Shown: positions 36,194-48,279, counted from the stretch's first letter. The stretch: DNA of 64,000 nt from Helichrysum umbraculigerum (GCA_949592205.1 CATIUR010000002.1:134862090-134926089); one strand, 5' to 3'. Notes: generated by a model from the sequence alone, not told the origin. Translations and numbers: made by a program.

Positions 36194-36810
36194 ATGTATA
36201 TACGAATGAAACAAGATACAATGGTTCTAAACTTCTAATCATGTAATTAACTCTTCTAGTCTTCTACTTAATATGAGGCCCGTTATTACCATTTTACCCC
36301 ATGCCATGAAATTTTAATAGTAATATGTACCCAAGTTGACGATGTACTCAAATTAAGGATAAAATCAGTAAATGTTAAAAGTTTGAGACGTTATATACTA
36401 CTCAGATTATATTAACTAGGATTATGAAGTTAAATATATAGATGAGAAAATTGAAATCGTTCGAATGTTGAAGATGCGTACTTTGTTTCTTGTGTTCTTG
36501 TTTAGTCAAATGGGATTTAATTATTCGATTATCTAGTCGAAAAACGTAAGAAAAATAATACGTGTAACAGACTAACAGGGACTGATTAGTGTTTGACTCA
36601 TGAAAGACACAAAGGTTGAATTAGCCCAAATATATAAACTAGATTAGAAATTTGAGGGCCCATCACAAAATGGCCCCCCTGTGGCCCTGTGCACCAACCC
36701 ATGGGACACTCCTCTATCACCGGGCCTCGGGCCTGTCCATTTAGAACAATGCCGTATATAGTAAGGTCATCCACGAGGACCACGACTGAAATTTTTTTGA
36801 ATAAACCTAA
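36194..36810. other. intergenic, no gene recognised
   Basis: Mostly AT-rich; a GC-richer patch (36655-36735, GGGCCCATC, GGCCCCCCTGTGGCCC) has no coding sense I can support. Confidence 0.4.
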
Positions 36811-37002
36811 GTTTGCGTTTGGTTCGTGGAATTCATTGCAATTAAAATCTCAATTTCGTTCCAAAAACATCTTTGATTCACGGATGAATGGAGTTGTAAG
36901 TCATCAAATTTCCTCATTCAAAGGAATTCTTATTTTATGAAATTCCAATTCATTTGATGAATTACAATTCCATCAAAAATATTTCGTGAATCAAACGTAG
37001 CG
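36811..37002. mobile_element. small Harbinger-type MITE
   Basis: Weak inverted ends (GCGTTTGGTTCGTGGAAT / ACGTTTGATTCACGAAAT) flanked by TAA on both sides (36808-36810, 37003-37005). Shares its right TAA with the next element. Confidence 0.55.
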
Positions 37003-37005
37003 TAA

Positions 37006-38068
37006 GGGCCCGTTTGTTTCGCAGAATGTTTTTGAAGGAATTGGAATATGTCAAAGGAATTGGAATTTGAAGGAATTGGAATTTAAGGGAATTGGAATTC
37101 GTAATTTGTTGTATGGTATTTGGTTGGTAAAAATTTATCGATGGAATCGGAATGTAAATAATGTTAAATGATAATATTACCCTTTGAATATTTTACCTAA
37201 TTATCTTCCTAAATCTCGTATAAGCTTTTATTAATATCAATTATATAGATCTTTTTATCTAGCTAATCTTTTAAACAATACTAATTTCTATAAATTTCCT
37301 AGACATTATTTACGTTTTCTAATCGTTTTGTTTTTACTTTACATTTATCGAGAACAACTTTGCCCAGATAACAACCTTATCTTTAACCATTACTTACCAT
37401 CACCAAACATAAAAGGATTAAAACAAAACCAGTATCTCAATCTCAATCTCAATATGCAGATTTGCTATAATAAACACCAAACAAATACCAAATTGGAAAG
37501 ATTAAAGAAACAAAAGAAGATCTTGATTCTTGAAGAAGATATTCAATATAAAACCCTAGAATGAAAAAATTGAAGAAGAATGATGAAGAAAATGGCAAGT
37601 GAACGACGATCAATGGCGGTACTACTGCGAAGGTATTTGCGTTGTGACTTGTTAGAAAGGACGATGCATGTGGTGGTCGAATCTTGCTGTTCGGAGTTGG
37701 TCGGATGTTGCCGACGGTCGGATGTTGCCGACGGTCGGATGTTACTGACCGGAGTTGGTCGGATGATGCTGGCCGGAGTTGGTCGGATGATGCTGGCTGA
37801 GAAGTGACGAAATGATGAACTACGAAAATCATGTGAATGTGAGATCTGAATTTGATTTTTGTTATATTATGGGTATATAGGTAAATTGTGTACATTCCTT
37901 TTAAATGTTAAACTTTCCTTCCAAAACATGAAGGAATCTTGAATTCAGTTGAGTAAAGGAATTTGATGGAATTCAAGAATTCCAATTCCAATTCCTTTTC
38001 TTTTTGCAACCAAACAACATTAACAATGGAATTCAAATTCCAATGAATTCTGTGAAACAAACACACCC
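37006..38068. mobile_element. PIF/Harbinger-type non-autonomous element
   Basis: Ends GGGCCCGTTTGTTTCGCAGA and the mirrored GGGTGTGTTTGTTTCACAGA, flanked by TAA (37003-37005, 38069-38071). Interior has GGAATTGGAATT repeats near both ends and, at 37680-37800, a short tandem array of GTTGGTCGGATG(T/A)TGC(C/T)G. A minus-strand 148-codon frame over that array is low-complexity and not a recognisable protein. No transposase. Confidence 0.75.
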
Positions 38069-38252
38069 TAAGAGGTGTAGATGCATAACCACTTTTCAGA
38101 TGAGTAGAGTTTGTTTTATAAGCACATACATTATAACATATATATCTAAAATAAAAAGTTTGTTCAAAAAAATAAAAAATAATACTAATATAGTAATATA
38201 AGATTAAAGTAATGCTTATTACTCTAATACCAACTTTTGGTACCAAACTAAC

Positions 38253-39618
38253 CGACATAATTGTGTGGGACGTCCCTGTGGTTTACCCGAAATAACACTC
38301 CACGTCCCTGTGGTTTTTTTTTTGACGTGGAGCATCCCTAAAGTTGCAAAAAGTTACGTGGAACGTCTTTCTGTCTAACGATAGTTAGTTTATTCCGTTA
38401 AAGGACCCTGAATGTAATAATTTTGATGGCATAGGTTATTCATGTAATTTTTATTTTATAATCACAATAATTATTTAATTTCTTTTTTGTTGAATTTAAG
38501 CAAGTTGTTTTTAATAAACTTTTCTAGTTAATTTAACTATTTTAATTTTTTCTAATATTTATTTTTTGTGACAATTGAGATGATCAACTTGTTTATTCTA
38601 GTTTCGATTTCATATATCTTGTGTCCGTTTTCACTTTTTAGTATCGTTTTTTGTCTTAACAAAAACAAATACTCAAACACTTATAGCAAGACTAAATAAA
38701 TATTAAAAAAAATAAACAAGTTTATCATTTTGAAAGTGGTCGTTTATTAATTTTACGTTCGAAGTGTGGGATATGGGTGCCTCGTGTTATTTTGCATTTA
38801 ATTAATTATATTCATATAAATATAAAAGTTTCATTTTGAAAGTGGACGTTTATCATATATATGGCTAGGATGAAAACCAAACTTCTATCTGGATTTTAAT
38901 AAACGTCCTAGCGATATATATGATAAACGTCCACTTTCAAAATGAAACTTTTATATTTATATGAATATAATTAATTAAATGCAAAACAACATGAGGCACC
39001 CATATTCCACAATTCGAATGTAAAAAATTGTTTAGGTTGAAATAATGAAAAGGTATCATTTTTACATGTCCAGTCTTTCGAATATATAATTTAACTAATT
39101 TAAACGAATATAATTATTAAAATTAATAAACTTCCATCTCAAAATGATAAACTGGTTATTTTTTTTTAATATTTATTTAGTCCTGCTATGAGTGTTTGAG
39201 TATTTGTTTTTGTTAAAACAAAAAACGATACTAAAAAATGAAAACGGAGACAAGATATATGAAATCGAAACTAGAATAAACAAGTTGATCATCTCAATTG
39301 TCACAAAAAATAAATATTAGAAAAAATTAAAATAATTAAATTAACTAGAAAAGTTTATTAAAATCAACTTGCTTAAATTCAACAAAAAAGAAATTAAATA
39401 ATTATTGTGATTAAAAAATAAAAATTACATGAATAACCTATGTCATTAAAATTATTACATTCAAGGTCCTTTAACGGAATAAACTAACTATCATTAGACA
39501 GAAGGACGTTCCACGCAACTTTTTGCAACTTTAGGGATGCTCCACATAAAAAAAAAACCACAGGGACGTTGAGTGTTATTTCGGGTAAACCACAGGGACA
39601 CCCCACGCAATTATGTCA
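38253..39618. mobile_element. 1.37-kb near-perfect foldback element, MULE-like ends
   Basis: Left arm 38253 to about 38875 is mirrored with few changes by about 38918-39618, leaving a loop of some 40 bp. Ends GACATAATTGTGTGGGACGT then CCCTGTGGTTTACCCG. A flanking ACTAAC is seen on both sides (ending 38251, starting 39619), but a clean 9-bp duplication could not be fixed. No coding on either strand. Confidence 0.8.
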
Positions 39619-40568
39619 CTAACAATACCAAAACTGTAGAGGGGTAGATATTTCATTTTTTAGTATTGACTGATTAAGTAGTTATAATAAGCATACAGTC
39701 TTCATTGATTCCCAAATCAATATAAAAGAATCGTGACTTAACAAATGTAATAATATCTGACGTATCAGTATTTGGAAAACCATCCAACTTATACCGATGT
39801 TTATTGTGTGTACTCAACTTACATTTGTTATTTTTAACGCAACTAAATTTTAAAAAGTCGTGTTTTAATATATAATGTAGTACTATGCCAGTGGCACCTT
39901 AAACGGATGATACATCAACAAAATGCATTAAAACACACCTTTTGACAATTGGATGCATTAAAAATAACTAACTTAAGTTAAGTACACACAATAAACAACA
40001 AACAATGTGTTAGGTGCAAACCCAATCCCACATCGAAAAGTGAATGATAATTATGTTTGTATATAAGCTCATGGGCTACTCCCTCTATCACCTATTGGTT
40101 TTTAAGTGGAACTTCGGTATTCTTACATGTTAGACATGTTGTTGGGCTAAAATAAACCTCAATTGACTTATATATTGGATATGTTGTTGTGCTAAAGTAT
40201 CGGTCGTAAAACAATGCCAACTAAATGTATTCGCATACATAGAATCGTACGTCAAATAAATGAACTTCCATACTTTAAGTTTATTTTAGGCCCCGCGAGA
40301 GGTTAAGCCACTCGACAAAGGGGAAAATATTTTGTTACGAACAAATCTTGCCCAAACTTTGATGTACCGCAAAAGTAAATTGCATCTTGGTCGTTATTCA
40401 TAACTTTAATTTCTTTTTGCCTTCTATCCGTAAACACGTTCAACTTTAACTTTTTGCACGAAGTTGTTGGTTCTATGGTTCATGAATTCACTCTACATAT
40501 TTATAAATTCAACTACTCTTGTTCGCTTTGGGTCCCATAGTAATTTACTATGGTCATATCATTTTCCT
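39619..40568. other. intergenic with a diverged foldback MITE
   Basis: About 39750-40015 contains TTATTGTGTGTACTCAACTT and the mirrored AAGTTAAGTACACACAATAA, related to the MITE at 62301-62607. Nothing else recognised before the Ole e 1-like promoter. Confidence 0.45.
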
Positions 40569-40575
40569 TATAAAA
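40569..40575 (+). promoter_or_regulatory. TATA box of the Ole e 1-like gene
   Basis: TATAAAA lies 96 nt upstream of the ATG at 40671. Confidence 0.55.
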
Positions 40576-40670
40576 CCTTGCAGTCTTGTGCCCTTATTTT
40601 GTATCAACTATTATCACATCTCAAACTATTATTTGGTCTTATATAAGTTATATTTGTGGTTTATTTAGTT

Positions 40671-41139
40671 ATGGTTGTCAAGATGGTCATAGTTCGACTA
40701 CTATTGTCCACATTGGCTCTTTTGATGATCGAGTTCTCGACATGCCATCTCTTGAAAAGCTCGGTCACTTGTCTCGACTGCCCTACTCGTTCCAATCTCG
40801 CAGGTTTGGTTTCTTGACATGAAAATGTTTTTAGATAAGGGTTTGAAAGACTTGAAATAGTGTGAAAAGTTAAACACTTTTTAGCTAATTATCACATGAG
40901 GTTTTATTAGCTCTATCTATATTTCACCTTAATTACGTTTTTTGTTGTGAAATGTGACTTTTGAAAATAGATTGTTTGATTGCTAAATTCCATAATGTCT
41001 CACAAACGGATGGCCAAATAAAAGTTGGAATATGACGGTTTAATACATATAGTACATACTAAATATGTTATATGTCACATCTCACCTATCATTACGGTCT
41101 AAAACTAGGATAAAAAGATATTTACATAAAAGGAAATGT

Positions 41140-41221
<82 letters not shown>

Positions 41222-42562
41222 TAAATAATAATAATAATGATAATGATAATAATAATCGTCAAAATTATCATTTGATATTATTTACCATGATTTTGAATTT
41301 TAACTTGAGTAGGGGTGTTCAATATTCGCTTTGAAAATGTTTAATCTGAAAACCGAACCTCAAAACTGAAAAAAATCTAACCGAACTCAATTTCTGTTAT
41401 CGGTTCAGTTTTTGGTTTTAAGTTTCTGAATCCGATTAAACTGAAAATCGAATTCAAATTAACAATATATTAGATTATTAATATGTATGTATTATATATG
41501 TTGTGATATTTAAATTTCTCTGAACAAGTCTATTCACATTTTTTTTTTTTTTTTTTCAACCCAAAATAACTTCATGTCTTCACTTTCCACATTAATGAAA
41601 CCTTAACACTAACAATGACAGCTGAAACTGATTTTTTATGACTATTTGGGTAAATTCTGATTTTTTTAAGTTTTAACCGAAATCGAACATAATTCAAATT
41701 TGATTTTCAGTTCAGTTTACAAATGCGAATTCAGATTCGGTTTTGCTCTCAAAAAATTCAAACCAAACAAACTGAACAAAATAAAATGACAAAACTGTAA
41801 CCGTAATGACGAACACCGCTAGAGTACATGTTGACCATATTTGTGTACAACTACTAGTTACTTGCAAACTACTATTATAGGGATGTGATAGACATCACGT
41901 AAATTGATTTATATATCAAAAATCAATGTCGTTAATTGTATACTAGAATCGTAAGCTTTAATTGTTGTATAATTTAGTGTATGAATCCATTGTTTGCTAT
42001 ATTCATCACCTCTAATTATTGTTATAAACGTAACTAACGAAAATTAAAAATACAACCAAATAGGAATTTGGGTACAAATTTGCATCATTGGATTACATGT
42101 ACAGAGTAAAATTCATCATGCATAATGTACAAGTCACTAAAGCACACGTGTTTACCTCCCCTGTTCACAGGCATAAAGATACTAATCAAGTGCAACCAAG
42201 TGAAAAACTTAGCCATGGCTACAACCAATGAGCACGGCACATTCGAGACACAACTTCCCTCAAACAATTGTCAAGCCAAGATCTTGGGTGGTCCAAAACA
42301 ACTCTATATCTCAAAAAAGACCATGATCACTAGCATCAAGAAGGTCCAAGAGACTAGCTCATACACCACATCTCAACCATTGAGCTTCTACACCTCATGC
42401 CCTTTGTCACAAAACAATGATGGGAAATGTGGGACCCAAAACGACGCGATTGGAAGGAACATTGGATCTTCCAAAACGATTGACATTCCCTTGCCAAGAG
42501 AATGGGGATTTGCACCTTCTAGCTATTATGTTCCCTTCATGCCTATTATCGGCATTCCGTGA
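40671..42562 (+). CDS. pollen Ole e 1 / extensin-family secreted protein, two exons
   Basis: Model: exon 1 40671-40803, intron 40804-42170 (GTTTGG...TTCACAG), exon 2 42171-42562; 174 residues with the codon for Gly45 split across the junction. Residues 1 to about 24 form a hydrophobic signal peptide (RLLLSTLALLMIEF), so the product should be secreted to the wall. The Ole e 1-like domain follows: SVTCLDC at 31-37, GIKILIKC at 45-52, a GTFETQLP strand at 67-74, CQAKILGGPKQLY at 78-90, SFYTSCPLS at 116-124, and a Pro-rich end PLPREWGFAPSSYYVPF. Cys at 25, 34, 37, 52, 78, 121 and 131 can form disulfides. The family is plant-specific and its members act in pollen and cell walls, with no enzymatic activity established. 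Frame and phase fit, and no stop is present, so it is probably functional. Note that a frame starting at 42125 without exon 1 is not the true start. Confidence 0.85.
41141..41256. repeat. (AAT)n microsatellite in the Ole e 1-like intron
   Basis: About 100 bp of AAT units followed by imperfect copies; it produces a meaningless poly-Asn frame. Confidence 0.95.
41310..41820. mobile_element. degenerate hAT-type element in the intron
   Basis: Ends TAGGGGTGTTC and the mirrored TAGCGGTGTTCG, with AACCGAA/TTCGGTT-type repeats inside. No clear target duplication. Confidence 0.45.
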
Positions 42563-43034
42563 TAATCTTGAGTTTCTAACTTATGTTTTGTTTTATTGCC
42601 AGTGTTTGTATGCTTCGTAAACTACCTCAATGTCTAGATTTGTACGTGCTATGTAAAATGAGCAATAAGTGAGATCTGTACTTTGTAATTGCTTATACTT
42701 TTGCAATTCATATGTGTAATAAGCTTAATTTGTCTAGTAACTCGTATTTACCGAAAAATCAAATGTTGGGTCAAGTTATTGAGGTAACTATTCAAATTCA
42801 AATATTATTAGTAGAACATAAAGGTCAACATATTTATTTATTTAAAGAATAAAATACAATAAAAAAAATTAAGTCTAAAAAGGACACACGGAATAAGTAC
42901 TTTTTTCAAGGGTCTCCTTTGATTTTATTCACCAACCGTAATAACTTTTTGTCTTCCTTCATTTTTTTTTATTTTGAAAGGCAGTGTGAATATGTTCTTT
43001 TTGGAATATCCCACACTAATTGCCCATTTTCAAT
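42563..43034. other. 3' flank of the Ole e 1-like gene
   Basis: Probable 3' UTR to about 42730 with AATAAG-type signals (42717); beyond that no gene. No other structure seen. Confidence 0.4.
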
Positions 43035-43584
43035 TACGGATATCAATGGATCGGATATGGATTGGATGATGTCATATCCACATCCATATCTATTTAAATA
43101 AATTTGTCCACATCCATTTAATTTCACTCAATCCATCCATATCCATATCCGATTGATTAAAGCGGGTCAATGGATGCCCGTTGGATATTAAAAAAATTTC
43201 CTAATATGATAAGAAACCAACAAATATTGTAACAAAATAATATATAACATTACATAAGGAAATATATTCACAAGAGCATGTAATCATTGTCTTTAATGAA
43301 GTAAAATTTGTAACAATTCCAAATAAACATATATTTTGATGAATGTAAATGTGTCATCTCTATGTTTATCGGCTAATCTCACATGTTATAATTATCATAT
43401 ATCGTGTATTGTGACTTCACTATATGATCGGAAGTAAAATTTGGCTCAGCGTGATATATTTATGCGTTTAAATTTGCTATATAAATCAATAATACAAAAA
43501 AACTCCTCAAATATACATTATATATTTTAAATTTGCGACATTATATAATCAATAACACCATAATAGTTTAGGTTTATATGTATG

Positions 43585-43631
<47 letters not shown>

Positions 43632-43798
43632 TTCGGGTGATAATCGATATATCCATGGGTGATAAATTGTCATTTATATCCGATCTACTAATCATCCACA
43701 TCCATATCCACTATTCATCCATTTAGATCGTCCAAATTCACCATTAAGTGGATGGATCGGATGGATATCTGACGGATCGGGTGACGTTGTCATCCCTA
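43035..43798. mobile_element. hAT non-autonomous element
   Basis: Perfect 8-bp duplication TTTTCAAT (43027-43034, 43799-43806). Ends TACGGATATCAATGGATCGG and the mirrored TAGGGATGACAACGTCACCC. Subterminal regions repeat ATCCATATCC/GGATATGGAT. A TATATG microsatellite lies at 43575-43630. Confidence 0.88.
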
Positions 43799-43917
43799 TT
43801 TTCAATAAACAATTAGAAAGTGTTTGAATAAAGAATGATAGATTCTTATTTGTAAAGAGTATAATTATTTATTTAAAAAAAAAAAACGTATGAAAATTTG
43901 CAATGGACAGTTTAGTT

Positions 43918-43920
43918 AGA

Positions 43921-43966
<46 letters not shown>
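43918..43966. repeat. (AAT)n microsatellite
   Basis: About 49 bp of uninterrupted AAT units. Confidence 0.95.
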
Positions 43967-44177
43967 GGATTTTGCTAATGTTGTGTCATATGGCACACGT
44001 TAAGGCTTATTTAATGAACCTGAATTTTTCTCACATACAGAATTTGTAATTAATATTATGTATAAGAAAGAAAAATATTAGATTGAATTAATGAACATTA
44101 AATGTAAAAGTTATTATTGGAAGAAATTCTGACTTCATTAAATACACATTAACGTGTGTCACAAGACATTTTAACAA
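43967..44177. mobile_element. probable foldback MITE
   Basis: TTTTGCTAATGTTGTGTCAT...CACACGTTAA is mirrored at 44130-44177 (TTAACGTGTGTCACAAGACA). Outer limits and target duplication not settled. Confidence 0.5.
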
Positions 44178-45304
44178 AACCCACCCATAATAATAACGTT
44201 TTATCTGTTTTTTCGACGCTTGACTCAAGACCTTCTTTATGCAGCACCAAATATTGTGAGACAAACGCATCAAAAAAGTTAATTTCATGACACCAAAGAA
44301 ACATCGGATACATGTGTGCGGTCACCAGTAGATATATTTATTTAGTGGTTGCAAAATTAGTTAGAAAACACTCGTATTCAATTTGCAAAAATTGTTTCTC
44401 ACTAATATTTTTAGGAGTTACTTTCGAATCATTCATTCGGCTCAAGTAGAATGCGCTAAAATGTTTGATTAGTATGGTTATTTTTCTTGTTCCACCCATT
44501 CTTCTTCCCCTTCCCTTCTTCCCATTAGGAGTGTTCAAAGTCGAATATCTTTGACTATCTGATTCTACTATTCAAATATGAAATTTCGAATATTCGAAGT
44601 TTGTTACTTTGATATTTCTAAATCGAGATTCACGATAGAAACGATTGCTAACTACGTACAATAAACCAAAAACAATCCATAATTCTTCAATTTATAAAGT
44701 ATTTGGATCATTTATTAATGTATTCGCAAATAATTTGTCTACTACGATGGCAAAGTTCACTATTAAAAGGAAGAAAATAATAAACTTTGTGAAATTTCGG
44801 ATATCCGAAATATCTAAAATAAACTATCCAAATCTGAAAATTCGAATATTCATATTTTAGATATCCGTCACCCAGGACTCTTATTTGGCATGGTATTCAA
44901 TTTTATATTAGATACTTTTAATTTAAGTATATAAAGTGATAATTTTTGCCCTTTATATATGTATTTACTAAATCAACTATAGTCATTGAAAAATGTTGAT
45001 AACAAACAACGTCGACTCGGACACATTAATAAGTCCCTCGATTCGAAGTCATTAAACTCGTCAACGTGTGTATATGATATGATAATTATAATTAAAGAAA
45101 TAACTAAACCTCAATTTAAAGGGAAAAAAAATGAGGATTAGGTCACTAGCATAAAGAGAATTCAGGTTAGAGCACCTCAAATTATGCACTAACAAAATGT
45201 ACTTAACGATACAACGAACGAGTTAAGTGTATTAAAATGTATTAAATTATGTATTGACTTTTATTATATATAACAAACTTAGACTACTTCTTTTGTGTGT
45301 AATA
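44178..45304. other. intergenic, possible old hAT remnant
   Basis: No gene. TAGGAGTGTTCAAAGTCGAA near 44527 and a loosely mirrored GGACTCTTA near 44880 may be hAT ends; only weak similarity between them. Confidence 0.35.
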
Positions 45305-45500
45305 CTCACCCTGTCTCACTTAAAGTGTCGAGAATACATTTTATGTTTCACCTATAATAAGTGTCAACTTTTATGTTTAACCAAACAAAAAAGTTTTCAA
45401 GTGGTAAAAGTTAAATTTTATTGAATGAGAGTATAATGATTGGACATTTTCTTAAACTGTATGCATTTTTATATCGGACACTTTGACTTGTAGCATGGAG
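45305..45500. mobile_element. diverged Stowaway-type MITE
   Basis: CTCACCCTGTCTCACTTAAA and the mirrored CTCCATGCTACAAGTCAAAG, with TA on both sides (45303-45304, 45501-45502). Confidence 0.6.
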
Positions 45501-45738
45501 TAAACTATTAATAATCTATATTATATGTATTCAATGATTTTTTTTTTCTCGGGTATTATATTTTTGCTAACGTGACAGTTGGAACTTGGAAACGTTTTCA
45601 CGCCATTCGATATTCTACACGTTATTGTTACATCATCAAACCGCTGTCATGCCGTTGGTTTACAAAGTTATACTCCGTATGAGGCAAATGCATACAATTA
45701 GCGATAAATGAAAATTTGTAAATATAATAGCAGTGGTA

Positions 45739-45916
45739 CCTCCGTCCTATTTAAAATGTCCACTTTGAATTTGCACGTCACTAACTACACTTTTCACCAA
45801 TCAAATATTAAATTCACCTACTAAAGTCTTTTTTAATTGGTTAGATATCAAAGTGGAAACCTATAATGGGATCTCCCAAAATAGTAATGTGGACATTTTA
45901 AATGAGACGGAGGAAG
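45739..45916. mobile_element. Stowaway-type MITE
   Basis: CCTCCGTCCTATTTAAAATG and its mirror (CATTTTAAATGAGACGGAGG at 45893-45912), TA on both sides (45737-45738, 45917-45918). Confidence 0.75.
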
Positions 45917-46381
45917 TAGTTTTTTTTGTCTAAAATTACACCTTAGTATCAAACTATAAACTAAAAGCAAATATCTCATGGTATTTTAAGAATGTTATCA
46001 TGATATTATCAAGATAACATATAAGTTGAGATCTCATGAGATTTCATCAATTTCTCAAAGGGTGATGTTCTCTTTCAACTTCAACTTCCATTGTAAAACC
46101 ATAAATTATATGTGACAAAATATTGATTTCTTTTTCCCTTTTTTCTTTAAATCATTTTTCATTCACCCAATTACTCATTGTATTTTCTTACATAAAACTA
46201 ACGAAGAAGCCAATGAAAGATACAATTTAACTAATCCTAAACAACAATTTATAAAGCAAGGGCAAACAATTTGTTGTTTAATAGTAGTACAATTTTAGTG
46301 CATGTAACCCAAAGACACATTACTGTAAACTAAACCTCAATCATATTAATAAAAAAAAGTGTGTAGGAGCTTATTAGAATA

Positions 46382-46684
46382 GGGTTTATTGTTTCGTAAT
46401 GTATTAAGCTTTACACTTTTTACTATTGTATGCGACATACTTTTATTTGTTCTATATATGTAGTGAACTTGTAAATATGGTCTATTATATGTATTATTTT
46501 CTTTTTGGGTAAGGCCAAAAAATGAAATTTCTTATTTTAGCCTTACACAAAAAGGAAATCTTACATACTCCGTACAATAGACCATATTTACAAATTCAAT
46601 ACATACAATAGAAGTTTTCAAAGTTCAACTTATACAATATTAAAAATTGTAAAGTTTAATACATAATAACGAAACAATAAATCC
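46382..46684. mobile_element. MULE-type MITE upstream of the CASP-like gene
   Basis: Ends GGGTTTATTGTTTCG and the mirrored GGATTTATTGTTTCG, arms of about 140 bp, flanked by the perfect 9-bp duplication ATTAGAATA (46373-46381, 46685-46693). Lies about 350 bp before the CASP-like start. Confidence 0.88.
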
Positions 46685-46919
46685 ATTAGAATAAAGAGAC
46701 TTATGATACAGTCCTAGGTATCTATAATCTGAGATTGAGTTAAATACTTAATTACTCTAACCACCTTTTAAGTGGAGCTAGTTAGCAATGGCAACAACTC
46801 CCCTGTTTCCCTTAAAAATAACATGCAAGTACAAGCACTTCACTCACTCCTATCATTCTAATGTCAAATCAAAACTAACCCACCAAATCTAAATGCAATT
46901 CATATCATATATGCTTGTC

Positions 46920-46927
46920 TATATATA
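46920..46927 (+). promoter_or_regulatory. TATA box of the CASP-like gene
   Basis: TATATATA followed by CACC, 111 nt before the ATG at 47038. Confidence 0.6.
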
Positions 46928-47037
46928 CACCAATGCCCTCAAACTATCTTCATAGAAGCCTTTTTACATATATTCAAGTATAGCATTTGCTTAACTTAGT
47001 TCGACTATAAACATCCTGAATTAGTTGTAATCATTCA

Positions 47038-48279
47038 ATGGATTCTAGTCATTCGGTAAAAGAAAGTGGCGATATCGCGATCCCAGTAAGGGAGGTTAAG
47101 TCGTCCAAGTCATCGAAAGGTGCACCTCCGGTTATGGTTGCATCCACCACGAGACTTGGACATGTCCCGCACGCTGCAGGGTGGAAAAGAGGTGTTGCCA
47201 TTATTGATTTAATTCTAAGGATATGTGCGATTATTGCTACTTTAGCTGCGGCTGCGGTAATGGGCACAACTAGCCAAAACCTTCCGTTTTTTACTCAGTT
47301 GTTTCAGTTTCAAGCGAGCTATGACGATTTCCCTACGTTCACGTAAGCCACAAATTCTTTATTAAAAGACGCTAGCTATGATGTTGTATATTAGATGTTT
47401 GGGTAAATAATGGTTTAATCACCAAACTTTCAATTTTTTTTCGTTTTAACCCTTCAACTTTTTTTTTTAATGTTTTAAGCCTTCAACTTACGGGTTGACC
47501 AATTTTTAATCCCTTCACTTTAATTGACCGTACGAAAAAGCCATTTGTATCCGGAGCCAAAGATTTAGCGACGACATGTCGTCGCTAAATGGCGTCGCTA
47601 AAACCCTACAGCGACGGTCAATTAAAGTGAAGGGATTAAAAATTGGTCAACCCGTAAGTTGAAGGCTTAAAACATTAAAAAAAAAAGTTGAAGGGTTAAA
47701 ACGAAAAAAAAATTGAAAGTTTGGTGATTAAACCATTATTTACCCTAGATGTTTAATCAACAAACAATTTTGTGAGTGTTTTATGCAGGTTTTTCTTGGC
47801 AGGAAACGCGATAACATGTGCATATCTCGCGCTCTCTCTGCCTTTCTCGATAGTTTGCATTGTACGTCCCCATATCGTTGGAGCTAGGATGTTGCTCCTT
47901 ATTTTCGATACGGTAGGCCTGATTTTTTTTTTCTATGTATTTGTTTACAGCAAACACGTAATGTTGGGAAAACCTACCCATTTTAACCGCCCTAAATAAA
48001 TTGATTTATTTTAGCTTCATATATCATTTTTCTAACAATATTAATAATGTTTTGGTTTTTCAGCTAGCGTTGGCTCTGACCATGGCGGCTGCATCAGCGG
48101 CTGCAGCCATCGTCTACTTGGCACATAATGGAAACCCCAACACGAATTGGCCGGCGCTTTGTCAGCAATTTAACCAATTCTGTCCACGTGTTAGTGGTGC
48201 AGTGGTGGGTTCCTTTTTAGCAGTTGCCATTTTAGTTGTTTTGGTGGTTCTATCTGCAGCTGCGCTAAGGAAAAACTAA
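47038..48279 (+). CDS. Casparian strip membrane domain protein (CASP-like), three exons
   Basis: Exons 47038-47342, 47789-47912 and 48064-48279, all introns GT-AG, phase consistent, 214 residues. A polar N-terminus (1-48) is followed by WKRGVAIIDLILRICAII (first membrane segment, about 52-76, with the family's Arg at 61), an extracellular loop with NLPFFTQLFQFQASYDDFP (81-99, the stretch typical of true CASPs), TM2 (about 103-125, ending FSIVCIVRP), TM3 (about 133-160, with Asp at 142), a second loop with HNGNPNTNW and CQQFNQFC, and TM4 to the end. CASPs scaffold the endodermal plasma membrane and recruit lignin-forming enzymes for the Casparian strip. The loop signature favours a CASP1-5-type rather than a distant CASP-like paralogue. 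MULE MITEs sit in its promoter and intron 1. No damage is seen. Confidence 0.93.
47401..47745. mobile_element. MULE-type MITE in intron 1 of the CASP-like gene
   Basis: Ends GGGTAAATAATGGTTTAATC and mirror, arms of about 140 bp, perfect 9-bp duplication TAGATGTTT (47392-47400, 47746-47754). The loop contains the palindrome TAGCGACGACATGTCGTCGC. Confidence 0.92.

Noticed and set aside
37449..37895. 148-residue minus-strand protein
   Set aside because: Driven by short tandem repeats (SSDQLRPASSDQLR-like) inside a Harbinger-type element; no domain.
41065..41334. Poly-Asn protein
   Set aside because: Translation of an AAT microsatellite in an intron.
42125..42170. ATG at 42125 as the start of the Ole e 1-like protein
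   Set aside because: No signal peptide results; a splice acceptor TTCACAG ends at 42170 and the signal-peptide exon at 40671-40803 joins in phase.
43967..44177. Clean MULE target duplication for this foldback
   Set aside because: ATAATAATA occurs on both sides but derives from AAT microsatellites and does not abut the inverted ends.
47038..47346. 102-residue single-exon membrane protein
   Set aside because: It is exon 1 of the CASP-like gene; the stop lies in the intron just after GTAAGC.
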